This document shows, one piece after another, positions 1 to 8,689 of a stretch of 64,000 nt of DNA. Below the pieces are notes generated by a model, which did not search any database, was not told the origin of the DNA, and worked only from the letters and a program-made list of their open reading frames with translations. The position numbers and the translations under genes are program-made. Source of the stretch: Paenibacillus sp. R14(2021) (GTDB lineage: Bacteria; Bacillota; Bacilli; Paenibacillales; Paenibacillaceae); contig NZ_CP080269.1 of NCBI RefSeq assembly GCF_019431355.1, forward strand, positions 2,763,501 through 2,827,500, given 5' to 3'. Positions within the stretch are counted from its first letter, which is position 1, and each line of letters starts with the position of its first letter.

Positions 1-126
1 GCTTGCATCCGCGCCTTGAATTTAATCCCTTATGGGAGGAGTATAGCCCAGTTCATGGCAAGCGGCATGACTCGAAGGGGCTATTCGTTTGTTACGAATA
101 CGTGACCGGCCGGAGCCTGCATGCCC

Positions 127-834
127 CTATTCCTTCACAAGTCCCTTCTCCAGCGCATAGCGTGTCAGCTGGACGCGATTCTCCAAATGCAGCTTCTGCA
201 GGATGTTCTTGAGATGATTCTTGACGGTATGCTCCGATAAGCCGAAGGTTTCGGCAATCTGCCGGTTAGAGCTGCCTGATGCGACCTGCTCCAGCACTTC
301 GCGCTCACGCTGCGTCAGCGCGGTATGAAATTGCTCCGCCGTTCCCTGCGCATCTAGACGCCCCGCGGCTAGCGTCTGCTTCAATTTGGGCTGGCCGCCT
401 GCGCCATTGAATTCCTGCAGCATCCGAAACGCCAGTTCCTTCGACAGCGGAGCCTCATCCAGCGTGACCGCCCGCAAATATTCCAGCCAAGAAGAAGGCG
501 ATAGGTTCTTCAGCAGGTAGCCCTGGGCGCCGCGCTTGATCGATTCGAACAAATCCGTAATATCGTCGGACACCGTGACCATGATGATTTTGATGCGGGG
601 GTCGAAGGCTTTAATAATCTGCGTTGCCTCAAGGCCCGACATCCCCGGCATGTTGATGTCCATCAGTACGAGATCGGGCGCAAGTTCCGCCGCCAGCATG
701 ACCGCCTGCTCGCCTCCCGCCGCCTCGCCGACGATTTCAAACGCGGCGTCGGCGCCGACGATTTCGCGCATGCCTTCCCGCCCGTGGGGATGATCATCCG
801 CCAACAGAACCTTGATGCGTGCATGATCGTTCAT
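127..834 (-). CDS. NarL/FixJ-family response regulator
   Basis: 235-residue cytoplasmic response regulator. The receiver domain (about 7-122) has the acidic pair D13-D14 and the phospho-acceptor Asp at about 59 in LVLMDINMPG. A GerE/LuxR helix-turn-helix follows (about 170-230; TQREREVLEQVASG, SEHTVKNHLKNIL). It binds DNA when phosphorylated by the kinase encoded just upstream. The ATG shares one base with the kinase stop (TAATG), so the two are translationally coupled. The copCD-kinase-regulator order suggests a copper or envelope signal, but that link is positional only. Family sure, target unknown. Confidence 0.93.
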   Translation of the reverse strand: MNDHARIKVLLADDHPHGREGMREIVGADAAFEIVGEAAGGEQAVMLAAELAPDLVLMDINMPGMSGLEATQIIKAFDPRIKIIMVTVSDDITDLFESIKRGAQGYLLKNLSPSSWLEYLRAVTLDEAPLSKELAFRMLQEFNGAGGQPKLKQTLAAGRLDAQGTAEQFHTALTQREREVLEQVASGSSNRQIAETFGLSEHTVKNHLKNILQKLHLENRVQLTRYALEKGLVKE

Positions 835-1694
835 TATGTCTTTGCCTCCTTCACGACCTCTACGATCATCCCGGAAGCCAGCTGCCCTTCCGGATTTACG
901 TTGCGCCTCACTTGAAACTCCCAGCCCATCGCATCCGCGCGGCCTTTCATCATCCGAACGCCATAACGGCCCTTCTCTGCCAGCTGCTGCGGCTCCGCAC
1001 CGATGCCGTCATCGCTGATCGTGCATCGGAATGCCGTCCCCCCGCTGTCTTCCTGCACGGCGCGGACAATCAGCAGTGATGCCTGAGCGTGCTTCTGGAC
1101 GTTCAGCATCGCTTCCCGGACAATGGCGAGCAGCTCGATCTTCTCCTTACCGCTCAGCTTATTGTCCGCCAGCTGCCAATCCAGTCTGACATCCAAGCCT
1201 CCGAGCCTTAACGCCTCCGCCATATCGCGCACGGCCTGCATCCACTGCACGTCCGTCTTCGACGGCTCGCTGCGCAGACTTGCGATCGATTGGCGGACAT
1301 CATCGTAAACATGCTTCACCGTTTGGCGCAGCTGCTGAGCTGTAGCTGCCGCCTGCTCGGTGGTCTCTGCATTCTCCAGCTTATCCAGCTTCACCGACAA
1401 TAAGAACAACGACTGCGATATGCCGTCGTGCAGCTCCCTGGCCAGCTGCTCGCGCTCCATGAACGCCGCTTTGGCCGACTTCGCCTGCTGCAGCGAATCC
1501 TGCGTTTCCTCCAGCATTCGGAACAGCTTGACCAGGAACGTCGCCGTCACTGTCATGACGATGACAGGCGCCAGCGCGTTCCCGAGGCTCATAGACAAAT
1601 AAGGAAGCAGCAGCGTATGCCTTAAATACTCCCACAGCGCAATCGTCAAGGTCGGCGTCCATAAAATGAGCCATTTGATGCGCTTATCCTTCAT
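834..1694 (-). CDS. Sensor histidine kinase, HisKA_3 type
   Basis: 286-residue kinase with two short N-terminal membrane segments (about 8-25 and 38-56) and almost no extracellular part, so it probably senses within or near the membrane. A coiled linker leads to the HisKA_3 box with His at about 89 (LARELHDGISQ). The HATPase domain shows the N-box (REAMLNVQKHA), the G1 box (SDDGIGAEP) and a GRYGVRMMKGRA G2 region. Start ATG at 1694 has GGAGGT about 11 bases upstream. It lies 28 bp behind copCD and overlaps the regulator gene by one base. This is the LiaS/DegS-like architecture; the signal is unknown. Confidence 0.92.
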   Translation of the reverse strand: MKDKRIKWLILWTPTLTIALWEYLRHTLLLPYLSMSLGNALAPVIVMTVTATFLVKLFRMLEETQDSLQQAKSAKAAFMEREQLARELHDGISQSLFLLSVKLDKLENAETTEQAAATAQQLRQTVKHVYDDVRQSIASLRSEPSKTDVQWMQAVRDMAEALRLGGLDVRLDWQLADNKLSGKEKIELLAIVREAMLNVQKHAQASLLIVRAVQEDSGGTAFRCTISDDGIGAEPQQLAEKGRYGVRMMKGRADAMGWEFQVRRNVNPEGQLASGMIVEVVKEAKT

Positions 1695-1722
1695 GTCACC
1701 GACCTACCTCCTCGCAGCCGCT

Positions 1723-3387
1723 TTAATAATTTCGGAACGCAAGCTTCTCCACCGTCTCGTTATCATCCTTATCCAGCACCCGTACCTGGGCCTGCCAGCG
1801 GCCGGCAAAAGGCACAAACGGACCTTCTGCCCGGTAGGTGCTCTTCACGAAACCGTCGAAATCCGTCAGCTCGTCGTCTTGATACGGCTTGATCGGCACC
1901 TCAATCGGTCCCAGCTCCTTGCGGTCCAGCGCGTACAGCCGCAGCTTCACCGATTTCGCCGCACCGACGGCATCGGGCAGCCAGACTTTGACCGTAAACT
2001 CGTTGACTCCGGCTTTGTTCGGCGTCACACGTATGGATAGATGCATCTTATCACCCATTTTGTGATACGCGACAGGGTCGTTGGCAGGCAGAGGACTTAT
2101 ATAAGTAAAGAGTGCCGCCGCAATAAGAATAAGCGCCATCAGCGCCGCATCGGCGCGAAGCAGCGTACTGGTCGGCAAGTCGCCCCTGCGCACACGCAGA
2201 TGCAGCATGCCGCCAACGCCGAGCACCAAGACCACGAGTCCTGTCTTTATTAGAAGAAGCGTGCCCCAAGCGGTATAGAACAAGTACTTCAGGGAAGGCA
2301 GGAAGAGCAGCGTCATGCCGACGCCCGATAAGACCAGCAGCGTCAGAGACAGCAGTGCCGCCCTTGAGAACAGCACTGCGAAGCGCCCGGCTTCCTTGCG
2401 TTCATGCTTCCATAGCAGGAGCAGCAGCACGAGTCCGCCGACCCATACCGCCGCCGCCGCGAGATGGACGAAATCGAACAGGATGGAAGCCGGCTTCGGG
2501 GTGAACACCGCCGCGTGACCGCTCCAGCTCTCTACCGCCAGAATCGCGGCTGCCCAGATCGTTTTAATAACGGGATGCAGCCGCAGGACGGCGAACCCGA
2601 TAATCGACAGCGCAAGCAGCGCAATCCACTGCTTGCCGACTGTTGTTTCCAGAAACAGCTTGCCGTAATCGCTGCCTGGATACCCTTTCAGAATTTCGCG
2701 CGCATGGACGAAAATATAGAGCATCACCGCGATCAGCAGCGTCTGCAGCGCCAGCGGCTCCCACTTCTTCTGAAGGCCCGGCAGCACGCTCCCGCGGCCT
2801 TTCGCCAGAAGCGGCCAAAGCATCAAGCCGGCAGCCCACAGCAGCGACGCGTAATACAGCGAACGGACAGCATATACAATAAACTGATTCGTCGTTAACT
2901 GCGTCGATGATGTGCTGTGCCCTTCATGACCAAGCTCCTTGTGCGGATCGAATGCCGAGGCATCCACGCCCTGCGGCGGATTGCCTACTACGAAGACATA
3001 CGAGCCGCTGACAGGATGGCCGTCTGCCGAGATGATGGCATAGGATACGGTATAGACACCTTCGCCTAGTTTCGGCAGCGCAAGGCTCATCGTTTTCTGG
3101 TCGGCGCTTGTCTTGGCTTCGCCGACCGTAACGCGCCGAGATTTGTCGTCAAGCACCTCCAGCGAGCCTGCCTTAGAATCAATTGCTTCATTAAAGCTCA
3201 GTTCGACCGATGCCGGACTTTGCTCGTATTTGGTATTCGGCTCGGGCACGGTGCGCTCAAGCTCGGCATGCGCGAATACAGACGACGGCCCGCCGAAGAG
3301 CATCAGGCAAATCCAAAAGCCTATTACCGACGTCTGCAGGAGCAGCCTCGCAAATCCTCGACTGCTGGAACCGCGATTCATCAACAT
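1723..3387 (-). CDS. CopC-CopD fusion, copper resistance/uptake protein (YcnJ-like)
   Basis: 554-residue membrane protein. A signal peptide ends in VFAHAELE, so cleavage before His would expose an N-terminal histidine, as in Cu(II)-binding CopC; the second CopC histidine is in SADGHPVSG. The CopC domain is followed by about eight membrane helices of CopD type and an extracytoplasmic C-terminal domain (about 440-554). This matches Bacillus YcnJ, which imports copper. The start at 3387 was preferred over the longer frame at 3495 because that extension would run through the putative promoter; AAGGAGAGG lies about 14 bases before the ATG, slightly long. First gene of an apparent operon with the kinase and regulator. 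Confidence 0.85.
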   Translation of the reverse strand: MLMNRGSSSRGFARLLLQTSVIGFWICLMLFGGPSSVFAHAELERTVPEPNTKYEQSPASVELSFNEAIDSKAGSLEVLDDKSRRVTVGEAKTSADQKTMSLALPKLGEGVYTVSYAIISADGHPVSGSYVFVVGNPPQGVDASAFDPHKELGHEGHSTSSTQLTTNQFIVYAVRSLYYASLLWAAGLMLWPLLAKGRGSVLPGLQKKWEPLALQTLLIAVMLYIFVHAREILKGYPGSDYGKLFLETTVGKQWIALLALSIIGFAVLRLHPVIKTIWAAAILAVESWSGHAAVFTPKPASILFDFVHLAAAAVWVGGLVLLLLLWKHERKEAGRFAVLFSRAALLSLTLLVLSGVGMTLLFLPSLKYLFYTAWGTLLLIKTGLVVLVLGVGGMLHLRVRRGDLPTSTLLRADAALMALILIAAALFTYISPLPANDPVAYHKMGDKMHLSIRVTPNKAGVNEFTVKVWLPDAVGAAKSVKLRLYALDRKELGPIEVPIKPYQDDELTDFDGFVKSTYRAEGPFVPFAGRWQAQVRVLDKDDNETVEKLAFRNY

Positions 3388-3433
3388 CTTGTGTAGCCAC
3401 GTCCTCTCCTTCGTTTCTAACCGGAATGAAATC

Positions 3434-3453
3434 CACTTAATTAAGCTTAAGTG
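3434..3453. promoter_or_regulatory. Inverted repeat at the copCD promoter, candidate operator
   Basis: CACTTAA at 3434-3440 and TTAAGTG at 3447-3453 form a 7-bp inverted repeat with a 6-bp spacer. On the minus strand it overlaps a possible -10 (TACACT, 3450-3455), which is 18 bp from a possible -35 (TTGGTG, 3474-3479). A repressor there would block copCD. The binding protein is not identified. Confidence 0.4.
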
Positions 3454-3728
3454 TACTAAAGCTGACGGCTCAGCACCAATCCAAATTCCAAACATTGTTT
3501 GAACGCGGATGTTCCTGACGGCCCTTGTTCATGGTGCCTATTATTGTCAGGACACGAACCGATGCGATAGTGCTATAATAATGGTCCGCTAACTCACTTT
3601 TTTTATTTCGCTTCAGTGAATGAAGCTGCATGCCGATATCGTTTACAAAGGCGCAGCTATACGTTTTCATCGTCTTTTCATAGGGTAAAATGCCGGTTGC
3701 GCACCAGCTGGATGTCGAATAGTATAAC

Positions 3729-3757
3729 TTGACAGCCACTATATATTGGTGTAATTT
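3729..3757 (+). promoter_or_regulatory. nrdAB promoter (SigA type)
   Basis: TTGACA at 3729-3734 is a perfect -35; after a 17-bp spacer, TAATTT at 3752-3757 is the -10. Transcription would start near 3764, downstream of the first in-frame ATGs, which supports the GTG start at 3831. Confidence 0.75.
3736..3751. promoter_or_regulatory. NrdR box 1
   Basis: CCACTATATATTGGTG matches the NrdR-box consensus (ACACWATATATWGTGT) at the core. It fills the spacer between the -35 and -10 of the nrd promoter, the expected site for repression by the ATP/dATP-sensing repressor NrdR. Confidence 0.8.
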
Positions 3758-3767
3758 TATGAAGTAC

Positions 3768-3783
3768 TTACAACATATTGTGT
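3768..3783. promoter_or_regulatory. NrdR box 2
   Basis: TTACAACATATTGTGT matches 13 of 16 consensus positions and starts 32 bp after box 1, about three helical turns, the usual spacing of paired NrdR boxes. The nrdR gene itself is not in the window. Confidence 0.75.
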
Positions 3784-3830
3784 ATATCGGGTTGTTTGAC
3801 GACAACCTTCGACAAGGAGTGGCTCTACTC

Positions 3831-6056
3831 GTGGATATCATTAAGAGGAATGGTCAGAAAGAAGAACTCATCTTTTCCAAGCTTAAGAAAGTCATTGATT
3901 TCTCTTGTGTCGGATACAGCGACTGCGATCCGCTGGAGCTTGAAACGGCCCTGCTTCCTTACTTCCGCAACAATATTACAACGAAGGAAATTCAGCGTAC
4001 ATTGACGCAAGTTGCGGTTGAAAAAACAAGCATCGAACAGCCTAACTGGCAGTACGTTGCAGCCAAACTTCTCGTGTACGATCTTTATAAAGAATCTGCC
4101 ATTAACCGCAAATACGGTTACTTCGGCTACGGCGATTTCTACTCCCTCATCACGTACCTGACCGATAAGGGCTTATACGGGAGCTACATATTGGAACACT
4201 ACACCCGTGATGAAATCCGCGAGCTGGGCAACTACATCGCCCCTGAGCGTGATTACTTGTTTAACTACATCGGTCTCAAAACATTAGCTGACCGTTATCT
4301 TATTAAAAGCTTTAACGGCGACGTTCTAGAGCTGCCTCAAGAATTGTTCATGGGCGTAGCGATGCACCTGGCCATGAAAGAACAAGACAAGCTGGGCTGG
4401 GCACGCAAATTCTACGACGCTCTGAGCCGTCTGCAAATGACCGTTGCCACGCCTACGCTGGCTAACGCGCGTAAACCGTTCCACCAGCTGTCGAGCTGCT
4501 TCATCGATACGGTTCCAGATAACCTCTGGGGCATTTACAACGTAGACTCCAGCTTCGCCCAAGTATCCAAATTCGGCGGCGGCATGGGAATCTACATCGG
4601 CAAAGTCCGCAGCCGCGGCTCCAATATCCGCGGATACAAAGGCGTCGCCGGCGGCGTAGTGCCTTGGATCAAAAACTACAATAATACGGCTGTTGCGGTT
4701 GATCAGCTCGGCGTTCGTTCCGGCGCTGTTGCCGTTTACCTCGACGTATGGCATAAAGATATTTTCGACTTCCTGAACCTCAGAACGAACAACGGCGACG
4801 ATCGGATGAAAGCCCACGATATTTTCCCGGGCGTATGTATTCCCGATCTGTTCATGCGCAAAGTGCAGGCCCGCGAATCCTGGTACCTGTTCGATCCGCA
4901 TGAAGTCCGCACCTTTATGGGCTGGGCACTCGAAGACGCTTGGGGCGAGGAATGGGAACGCCGCTACGAAGAGTGCGTGAACAACCCTGCGCTTTCACGT
5001 GACGAAGTACCTGCCATCGACATTATGAAACGCATCCTGGCCAGCTCGTTCGAAACGGGCACACCGTTCGTCTTCTACCGCGACACGGTTAACCGCGCGA
5101 ACCCGAACAAACATAAAGGCATCATCTACTGCTCCAACCTGTGCACCGAGATCTGCCAAAACATGAGCCCGACGGAATACATCACGACAACGCATGAAGA
5201 CGGCGTAATTACAACGCAGGTGAAAAGCGGCGACTATGTCGTGTGCAACCTCTCTTCCCTGAACCTTGGACGCACCAGATCGCGCGAGGACATCGAGGAA
5301 GTCGTCAGCTGCCAAATGCGCATGATGGACAACGTTATCGACTTGAACCATTATCCGATTCCGCAAGCGGAAATTACGAACCAGAAGTATCGCGCAGTCG
5401 GCCTCGGCACCAGCGGTTATCACCAATGGCTCGCGCTGAACGGCATCGCATGGGAATCCGAAGAGCACTTGGATCGTGCCGACGAGCTGTATGAATGGAT
5501 TAACTATTGCGCCGTTAAAGCTTCGATGGAAATCGCCAAAGAAAAAGGCGCTTACCGCGTATTCGAAGGCAGCGAGTGGCATACAGGCGAATTCTTCGAG
5601 CAGCGCGGTTATGATGCGCCTCACTGGCAGAAACTGAAGAAAGACGTAGCCGAGCATGGCGTCCGCAACGCATGGATGTTCGCGATTGCGCCTACGGCTT
5701 CGACTTCGCTCATCGCTGGTTCCACGGCCGGCATCGACCCGATCTTCAGCAAGTTCTTCGTTGAAGAGAAGAAAAACGCGGTCATTCCGCAAACGGCTCC
5801 AAACCTGAACGAAGAGACGTTCTGGCTCTACAAAGAAGCGCATCATATCGATCAGCACTGGAGCATCCGCGCAGCGGGCCGCCGCCAGCGCCATATCGAC
5901 CAAGCGCAATCGTTCAACCTGTACATCACGCCGGACTATTCGGCGAAGCAATTCATGGAGCTGTACATGGCAGCTTGGGAGAACGGCCTCAAAACCGTTT
6001 ACTATTGCCGCAATAAAAGTTTGGAAGTAGAGGATTGCGTAAGCTGCAGCTCGTAA
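3831..6056 (+). CDS. nrdA: Ribonucleoside-diphosphate reductase, alpha (large) subunit
   Basis: 741 residues from a GTG start with AAGGAG at 3814-3819, 11 bases upstream. The longer frame beginning at 3729 would lie inside the promoter. Reduces NDPs to dNDPs with NrdB. An N-terminal ATP-cone-like region (about 5-90) is followed by the ten-stranded barrel; the expected catalytic cysteines are at about 223 (LSSCFID), 438 (NLCTEICQ, with N436 and E440) and 472 (VVCNLSSLNLG). The C-terminal redox pair is CVSC at 736-739. The ATP cone and absence of nrdI nearby favour class Ia over Ib; some annotations would say nrdE. Operon with nrdB, repressed by NrdR. Confidence 0.95.
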   Translation: MDIIKRNGQKEELIFSKLKKVIDFSCVGYSDCDPLELETALLPYFRNNITTKEIQRTLTQVAVEKTSIEQPNWQYVAAKLLVYDLYKESAINRKYGYFGYGDFYSLITYLTDKGLYGSYILEHYTRDEIRELGNYIAPERDYLFNYIGLKTLADRYLIKSFNGDVLELPQELFMGVAMHLAMKEQDKLGWARKFYDALSRLQMTVATPTLANARKPFHQLSSCFIDTVPDNLWGIYNVDSSFAQVSKFGGGMGIYIGKVRSRGSNIRGYKGVAGGVVPWIKNYNNTAVAVDQLGVRSGAVAVYLDVWHKDIFDFLNLRTNNGDDRMKAHDIFPGVCIPDLFMRKVQARESWYLFDPHEVRTFMGWALEDAWGEEWERRYEECVNNPALSRDEVPAIDIMKRILASSFETGTPFVFYRDTVNRANPNKHKGIIYCSNLCTEICQNMSPTEYITTTHEDGVITTQVKSGDYVVCNLSSLNLGRTRSREDIEEVVSCQMRMMDNVIDLNHYPIPQAEITNQKYRAVGLGTSGYHQWLALNGIAWESEEHLDRADELYEWINYCAVKASMEIAKEKGAYRVFEGSEWHTGEFFEQRGYDAPHWQKLKKDVAEHGVRNAWMFAIAPTASTSLIAGSTAGIDPIFSKFFVEEKKNAVIPQTAPNLNEETFWLYKEAHHIDQHWSIRAAGRRQRHIDQAQSFNLYITPDYSAKQFMELYMAAWENGLKTVYYCRNKSLEVEDCVSCSS

Positions 6057-6113
6057 CAGATTAAAACACTGCAGCACTTTAGGTAGCAGGAAGAGAAGGA
6101 GGCAGGCCATTTA

Positions 6114-7151
6114 ATGGAACTGCAGAAGAAAAAACTATTCAACGAGGATGGCGACCGCGACTGGGGTAAACGCCTTATGATTGGCGGCAACACGACCAAC
6201 CTCATCGAGCTCAACAACGTCAAATACGACTGGGCTACCAAAATGTACCGAACGATGATGAACAACTTCTGGATTCCAGAAGAGATTCCTCTCGCGCAGG
6301 ATGCCAAAGACTATAGAAACCTGTCGCTCTCTGAGCGTAACAGCTACGATAAAATCATCAGCTTCCTGATCTTCCTGGATTCGCTGCAAACCGCGAATCT
6401 CCCGAATATCAACGAGTACATTACTGCACCCGAAGTTAATCTCTGTCTGACTGTACAAACATTCCAGGAAGCCGTCCATAGCCAATCCTATTCTTACATT
6501 TTGGACAGCGTTTGTGCGCCAGAGGTGCGTGACCAAATTTATAACTTATGGCGCGAAGATAAGAATTTGCTGAAGCGCAACAGGTTCATTACCGACCTGT
6601 ACGAGAACTTCATCGCGAATCCTTCTTCGCAAAACCTGATCAAAACGATCATGGCGAACTACATCTTGGAAGGCATCTACTTCTACAGCGGCTTCAGCTT
6701 CTTCTATGCGCTTGGCCGTCAAGGAAAAATGCTCGGCACCGTGTCCGAGATCAAATACATTCAGCGTGATGAGCTGACCCACCTTGCCCTATTCCAAGGG
6801 ATCTTCCGCGAGGTGCGCAAGGAAAACGCCGATATTTTCACGCCGGTTCTCGTCGAGGAGCTTCGCCAAATGATGCGCACGGCCGTCGAGCACGAAATCG
6901 AGTGGGGCAAATACATTACGAACAACCAAATTCCAGGCTTGACGGACGAAATCATCGACAATTACATCAAGTTCCTGTCCAATGAGCGTCTGCGCAAATT
7001 AAACCTGGAAATTCTTTACCCGGAAATCACGGAGCATCCAATGAAATGGGTAGAAAGCTTCAGCAACATGAACGGCATGAAAACCGACTTCTTCGAGCAA
7101 AAAGTAACCAACTACAGTAAATCGTCCAACCTTAACTGGGGCGATCTATAA
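6114..7151 (+). CDS. nrdB: Ribonucleoside-diphosphate reductase, beta (small) subunit
   Basis: 345 residues; holds the dinuclear metal centre that generates the radical used by NrdA. All six ligands are visible: D89 (FLDSLQT), E119 and H122 (QEAVHSQSY), E186 (ILEGIYF), and E220 and H223 (RDELTHLA). The radical-forming tyrosine is probably Y126 (HSQSY). A strong GAAGGAGG ribosome site precedes the ATG. It lies 57 bp after nrdA and ends at a strong hairpin terminator. Ligands alone do not settle whether the metal is Fe or Mn. Confidence 0.95.
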   Translation: MELQKKKLFNEDGDRDWGKRLMIGGNTTNLIELNNVKYDWATKMYRTMMNNFWIPEEIPLAQDAKDYRNLSLSERNSYDKIISFLIFLDSLQTANLPNINEYITAPEVNLCLTVQTFQEAVHSQSYSYILDSVCAPEVRDQIYNLWREDKNLLKRNRFITDLYENFIANPSSQNLIKTIMANYILEGIYFYSGFSFFYALGRQGKMLGTVSEIKYIQRDELTHLALFQGIFREVRKENADIFTPVLVEELRQMMRTAVEHEIEWGKYITNNQIPGLTDEIIDNYIKFLSNERLRKLNLEILYPEITEHPMKWVESFSNMNGMKTDFFEQKVTNYSKSSNLNWGDL

Positions 7152-7168
7152 GACGCTTTAATGCGACA

Positions 7169-7207
7169 AAGAGCGGCCTAGGGGCAAGAAGCCCCTAGGC
7201 CGCTCTT
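7169..7207. terminator. Bidirectional hairpin terminator between nrdB and the GntR-type regulator
   Basis: A perfect 17-bp stem (7169-7185 with 7191-7207) encloses the loop AAGAA. It separates two convergent genes and is flanked by short A and T runs. Confidence 0.9.
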
Positions 7208-7224
7208 ATTTATGCTTGCTGCGC

Positions 7225-8376
7225 CTACATAGCCGCCTTCGCCAAGCTCATCCGTTCAACGATTTTAGTTTGAATTTTGATTGTCGAGGGCGCGCTCATA
7301 CCTTTGCCGTTCATTCGGTCGAGCAGGTTTGCGACTGCTGCCTGAACGAGCTCTTTCACCGGCTGAGCCACCGACGCAAGCGGTACGGGCAGCAGCGTAG
7401 CAAGCTGCGTATCAGAGAATCCGGCAAGCGACAATTGTTCGGGTACTGACTTATGTATGCGGATGGCAGCATAGAGAACCACGGCCGCCAAATAATCATC
7501 TCCGCACATGACTGCCGTCATTTTCACATTGGAAGTCAGGAACTCTTCAACCTCCGGATTGCCCTTGGCGTAATCCGTCAGGTTATTAGCGCGCTCGATC
7601 ACATGAATATATTGGCTTTGAACCGGAATGTCGTGGTCAATAAGCGCCTTCATATACCCTTTATACCGCTCCTCAATGCTGCTTACGCCGAGCAGCGGAT
7701 TGGTTACGAAGCCGATCTCGCGATGGCCGGCGTCGATCATCCGCTTCACCATTTCGTACGTGCCTTGAAAATGATCATGAAGGACAAAATCCATCGGTAC
7801 GTCTTGAAACAGCCGATCAATAAGCACGATGGGATATCCCTGTTTCCGCAGCTTTAACGCTGCAGGACTGCATTGATGACGGCCGCGCGGAAACAGAAGA
7901 ATCCCGGTGACTCCATCTGCAGCCAGTTGGATCAAGCTGGCCTCCTCGTCAGGCACATCCTTACTGAGCTTAATAATCAATTCAAACTGATGCTCCCGAG
8001 CCGCCGATTCCAAAGCAGAAACGATTCGAGACGTATAATAATCCAAATTCGATACGACGAAAGCAATGCTCCTGCGGGAATGTCCACCCTGCTGCCTCCT
8101 CGCTCCCTTTCGCGCTTCGCCATCCGAAAGAAAGGTCCCTCTTCGCTTCAAACGATACACCAGCCCTCTATCCGCAAGCAGGTCCAGCGCAAGCTTAGCC
8201 GTCATTCGGCTGATCCCGAAATGTTTCGCCAGTTCCCCTTCCGACGGAACAGGCCCATGTGGCTTTATTTGTTGTTCTTGAATGATTTGTGTGACTTGTT
8301 CCGCGATTTCCACGTACATTGGACGTTTCATTTCTTTCTTCATACCCCCATCGTACGCGCTGATCCCCTCTTTCAC
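7225..8376 (-). CDS. GntR-family regulator with LacI-type ligand domain (AraR-like)
   Basis: 383 residues from GTG at 8376; in-frame ATGs at 8343 and 8331 are alternative starts because no ribosome site is decisive. The N-terminus is a GntR winged helix (about 28-95: VPSEGELAKHFGISRMTAKLAL, RRGTFL). Residues 105-375 form a periplasmic-binding-protein-like effector domain as in LacI/GalR (SIAFVVSNLDYY, LLFPRG, PIVLIDRLF, GFVTNPLLG, AVMCGDDYLA). Such regulators (AraR and relatives) usually bind a sugar or sugar phosphate. No sugar gene is adjacent, so the effector and targets are unknown. Confidence 0.88.
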   Translation of the reverse strand: MKEGISAYDGGMKKEMKRPMYVEIAEQVTQIIQEQQIKPHGPVPSEGELAKHFGISRMTAKLALDLLADRGLVYRLKRRGTFLSDGEARKGARRQQGGHSRRSIAFVVSNLDYYTSRIVSALESAAREHQFELIIKLSKDVPDEEASLIQLAADGVTGILLFPRGRHQCSPAALKLRKQGYPIVLIDRLFQDVPMDFVLHDHFQGTYEMVKRMIDAGHREIGFVTNPLLGVSSIEERYKGYMKALIDHDIPVQSQYIHVIERANNLTDYAKGNPEVEEFLTSNVKMTAVMCGDDYLAAVVLYAAIRIHKSVPEQLSLAGFSDTQLATLLPVPLASVAQPVKELVQAAVANLLDRMNGKGMSAPSTIKIQTKIVERMSLAKAAM

Positions 8377-8542
8377 AAGCCGCCACCGTATTAAGAGTTT
8401 GTAAGGACAAGGATTAGACTGTGACTGAATTTTTTGCTGTCAAATTTCATGATACGCCCGCTTCATGGTACAATACTTATGAGGCATACAAGTTCACAAT
8501 CCAACCATGCACGCCTCTGTAGAGTTGGATTAGCACTGAACA
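8377..8542. other. Intergenic region between the divergent regulator and small ORF
   Basis: No gene seen. TACAAT near 8470 is a possible plus-strand -10 but has only a weak -35 candidate. The promoter of the minus-strand regulator should also lie here; I could not assign it. Confidence 0.4.
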
Positions 8543-8689
8543 ATGATCGGATTCAAGACGACAGCCGCCTCATACGACGGGACACGACTAAAGTCCAGCT
8601 TCAAACTAGACCACGGCCAATATCAGCTTCTACAGATGGCCGTGTACACTTATGAAGTAAAGTTTCGTAGAAACGGGGGTCTAAAATAA
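8543..8689 (+). CDS. Putative 48-residue protein coupled to the downstream membrane protein
   Basis: Short frame reading MIGFKTTAASYDGTRL at its start and VKFRRNGGLK at its end. Its TAA stop (8687-8689) overlaps the ATG of the next gene (8689-8691) as TAATG, a typical translational-coupling arrangement. Composition is protein-like and basic at the C-terminus, with no membrane segment. Against it, the ribosome site is weak (TTGGATTA). I do not recognise the family; it could be a leader ORF controlling translation of the membrane protein. Confidence 0.5.
   Translation: MIGFKTTAASYDGTRLKSSFKLDHGQYQLLQMAVYTYEVKFRRNGGLK

Noticed and set aside
3-212. 69-residue plus-strand frame at the window start
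   Set aside because: Overlaps the response regulator gene antisense and shows no protein-like features; bases 1-126 hold no other gene that I can see.
3470-3841. 123-residue minus-strand frame upstream of nrdA
   Set aside because: It runs through the nrd promoter and both NrdR boxes and has no ribosome site.
8434-8655. 73-residue plus-strand frame before the membrane protein
   Set aside because: Overlaps the better-supported 48-codon frame that ends at TAATG, and lacks a ribosome site.
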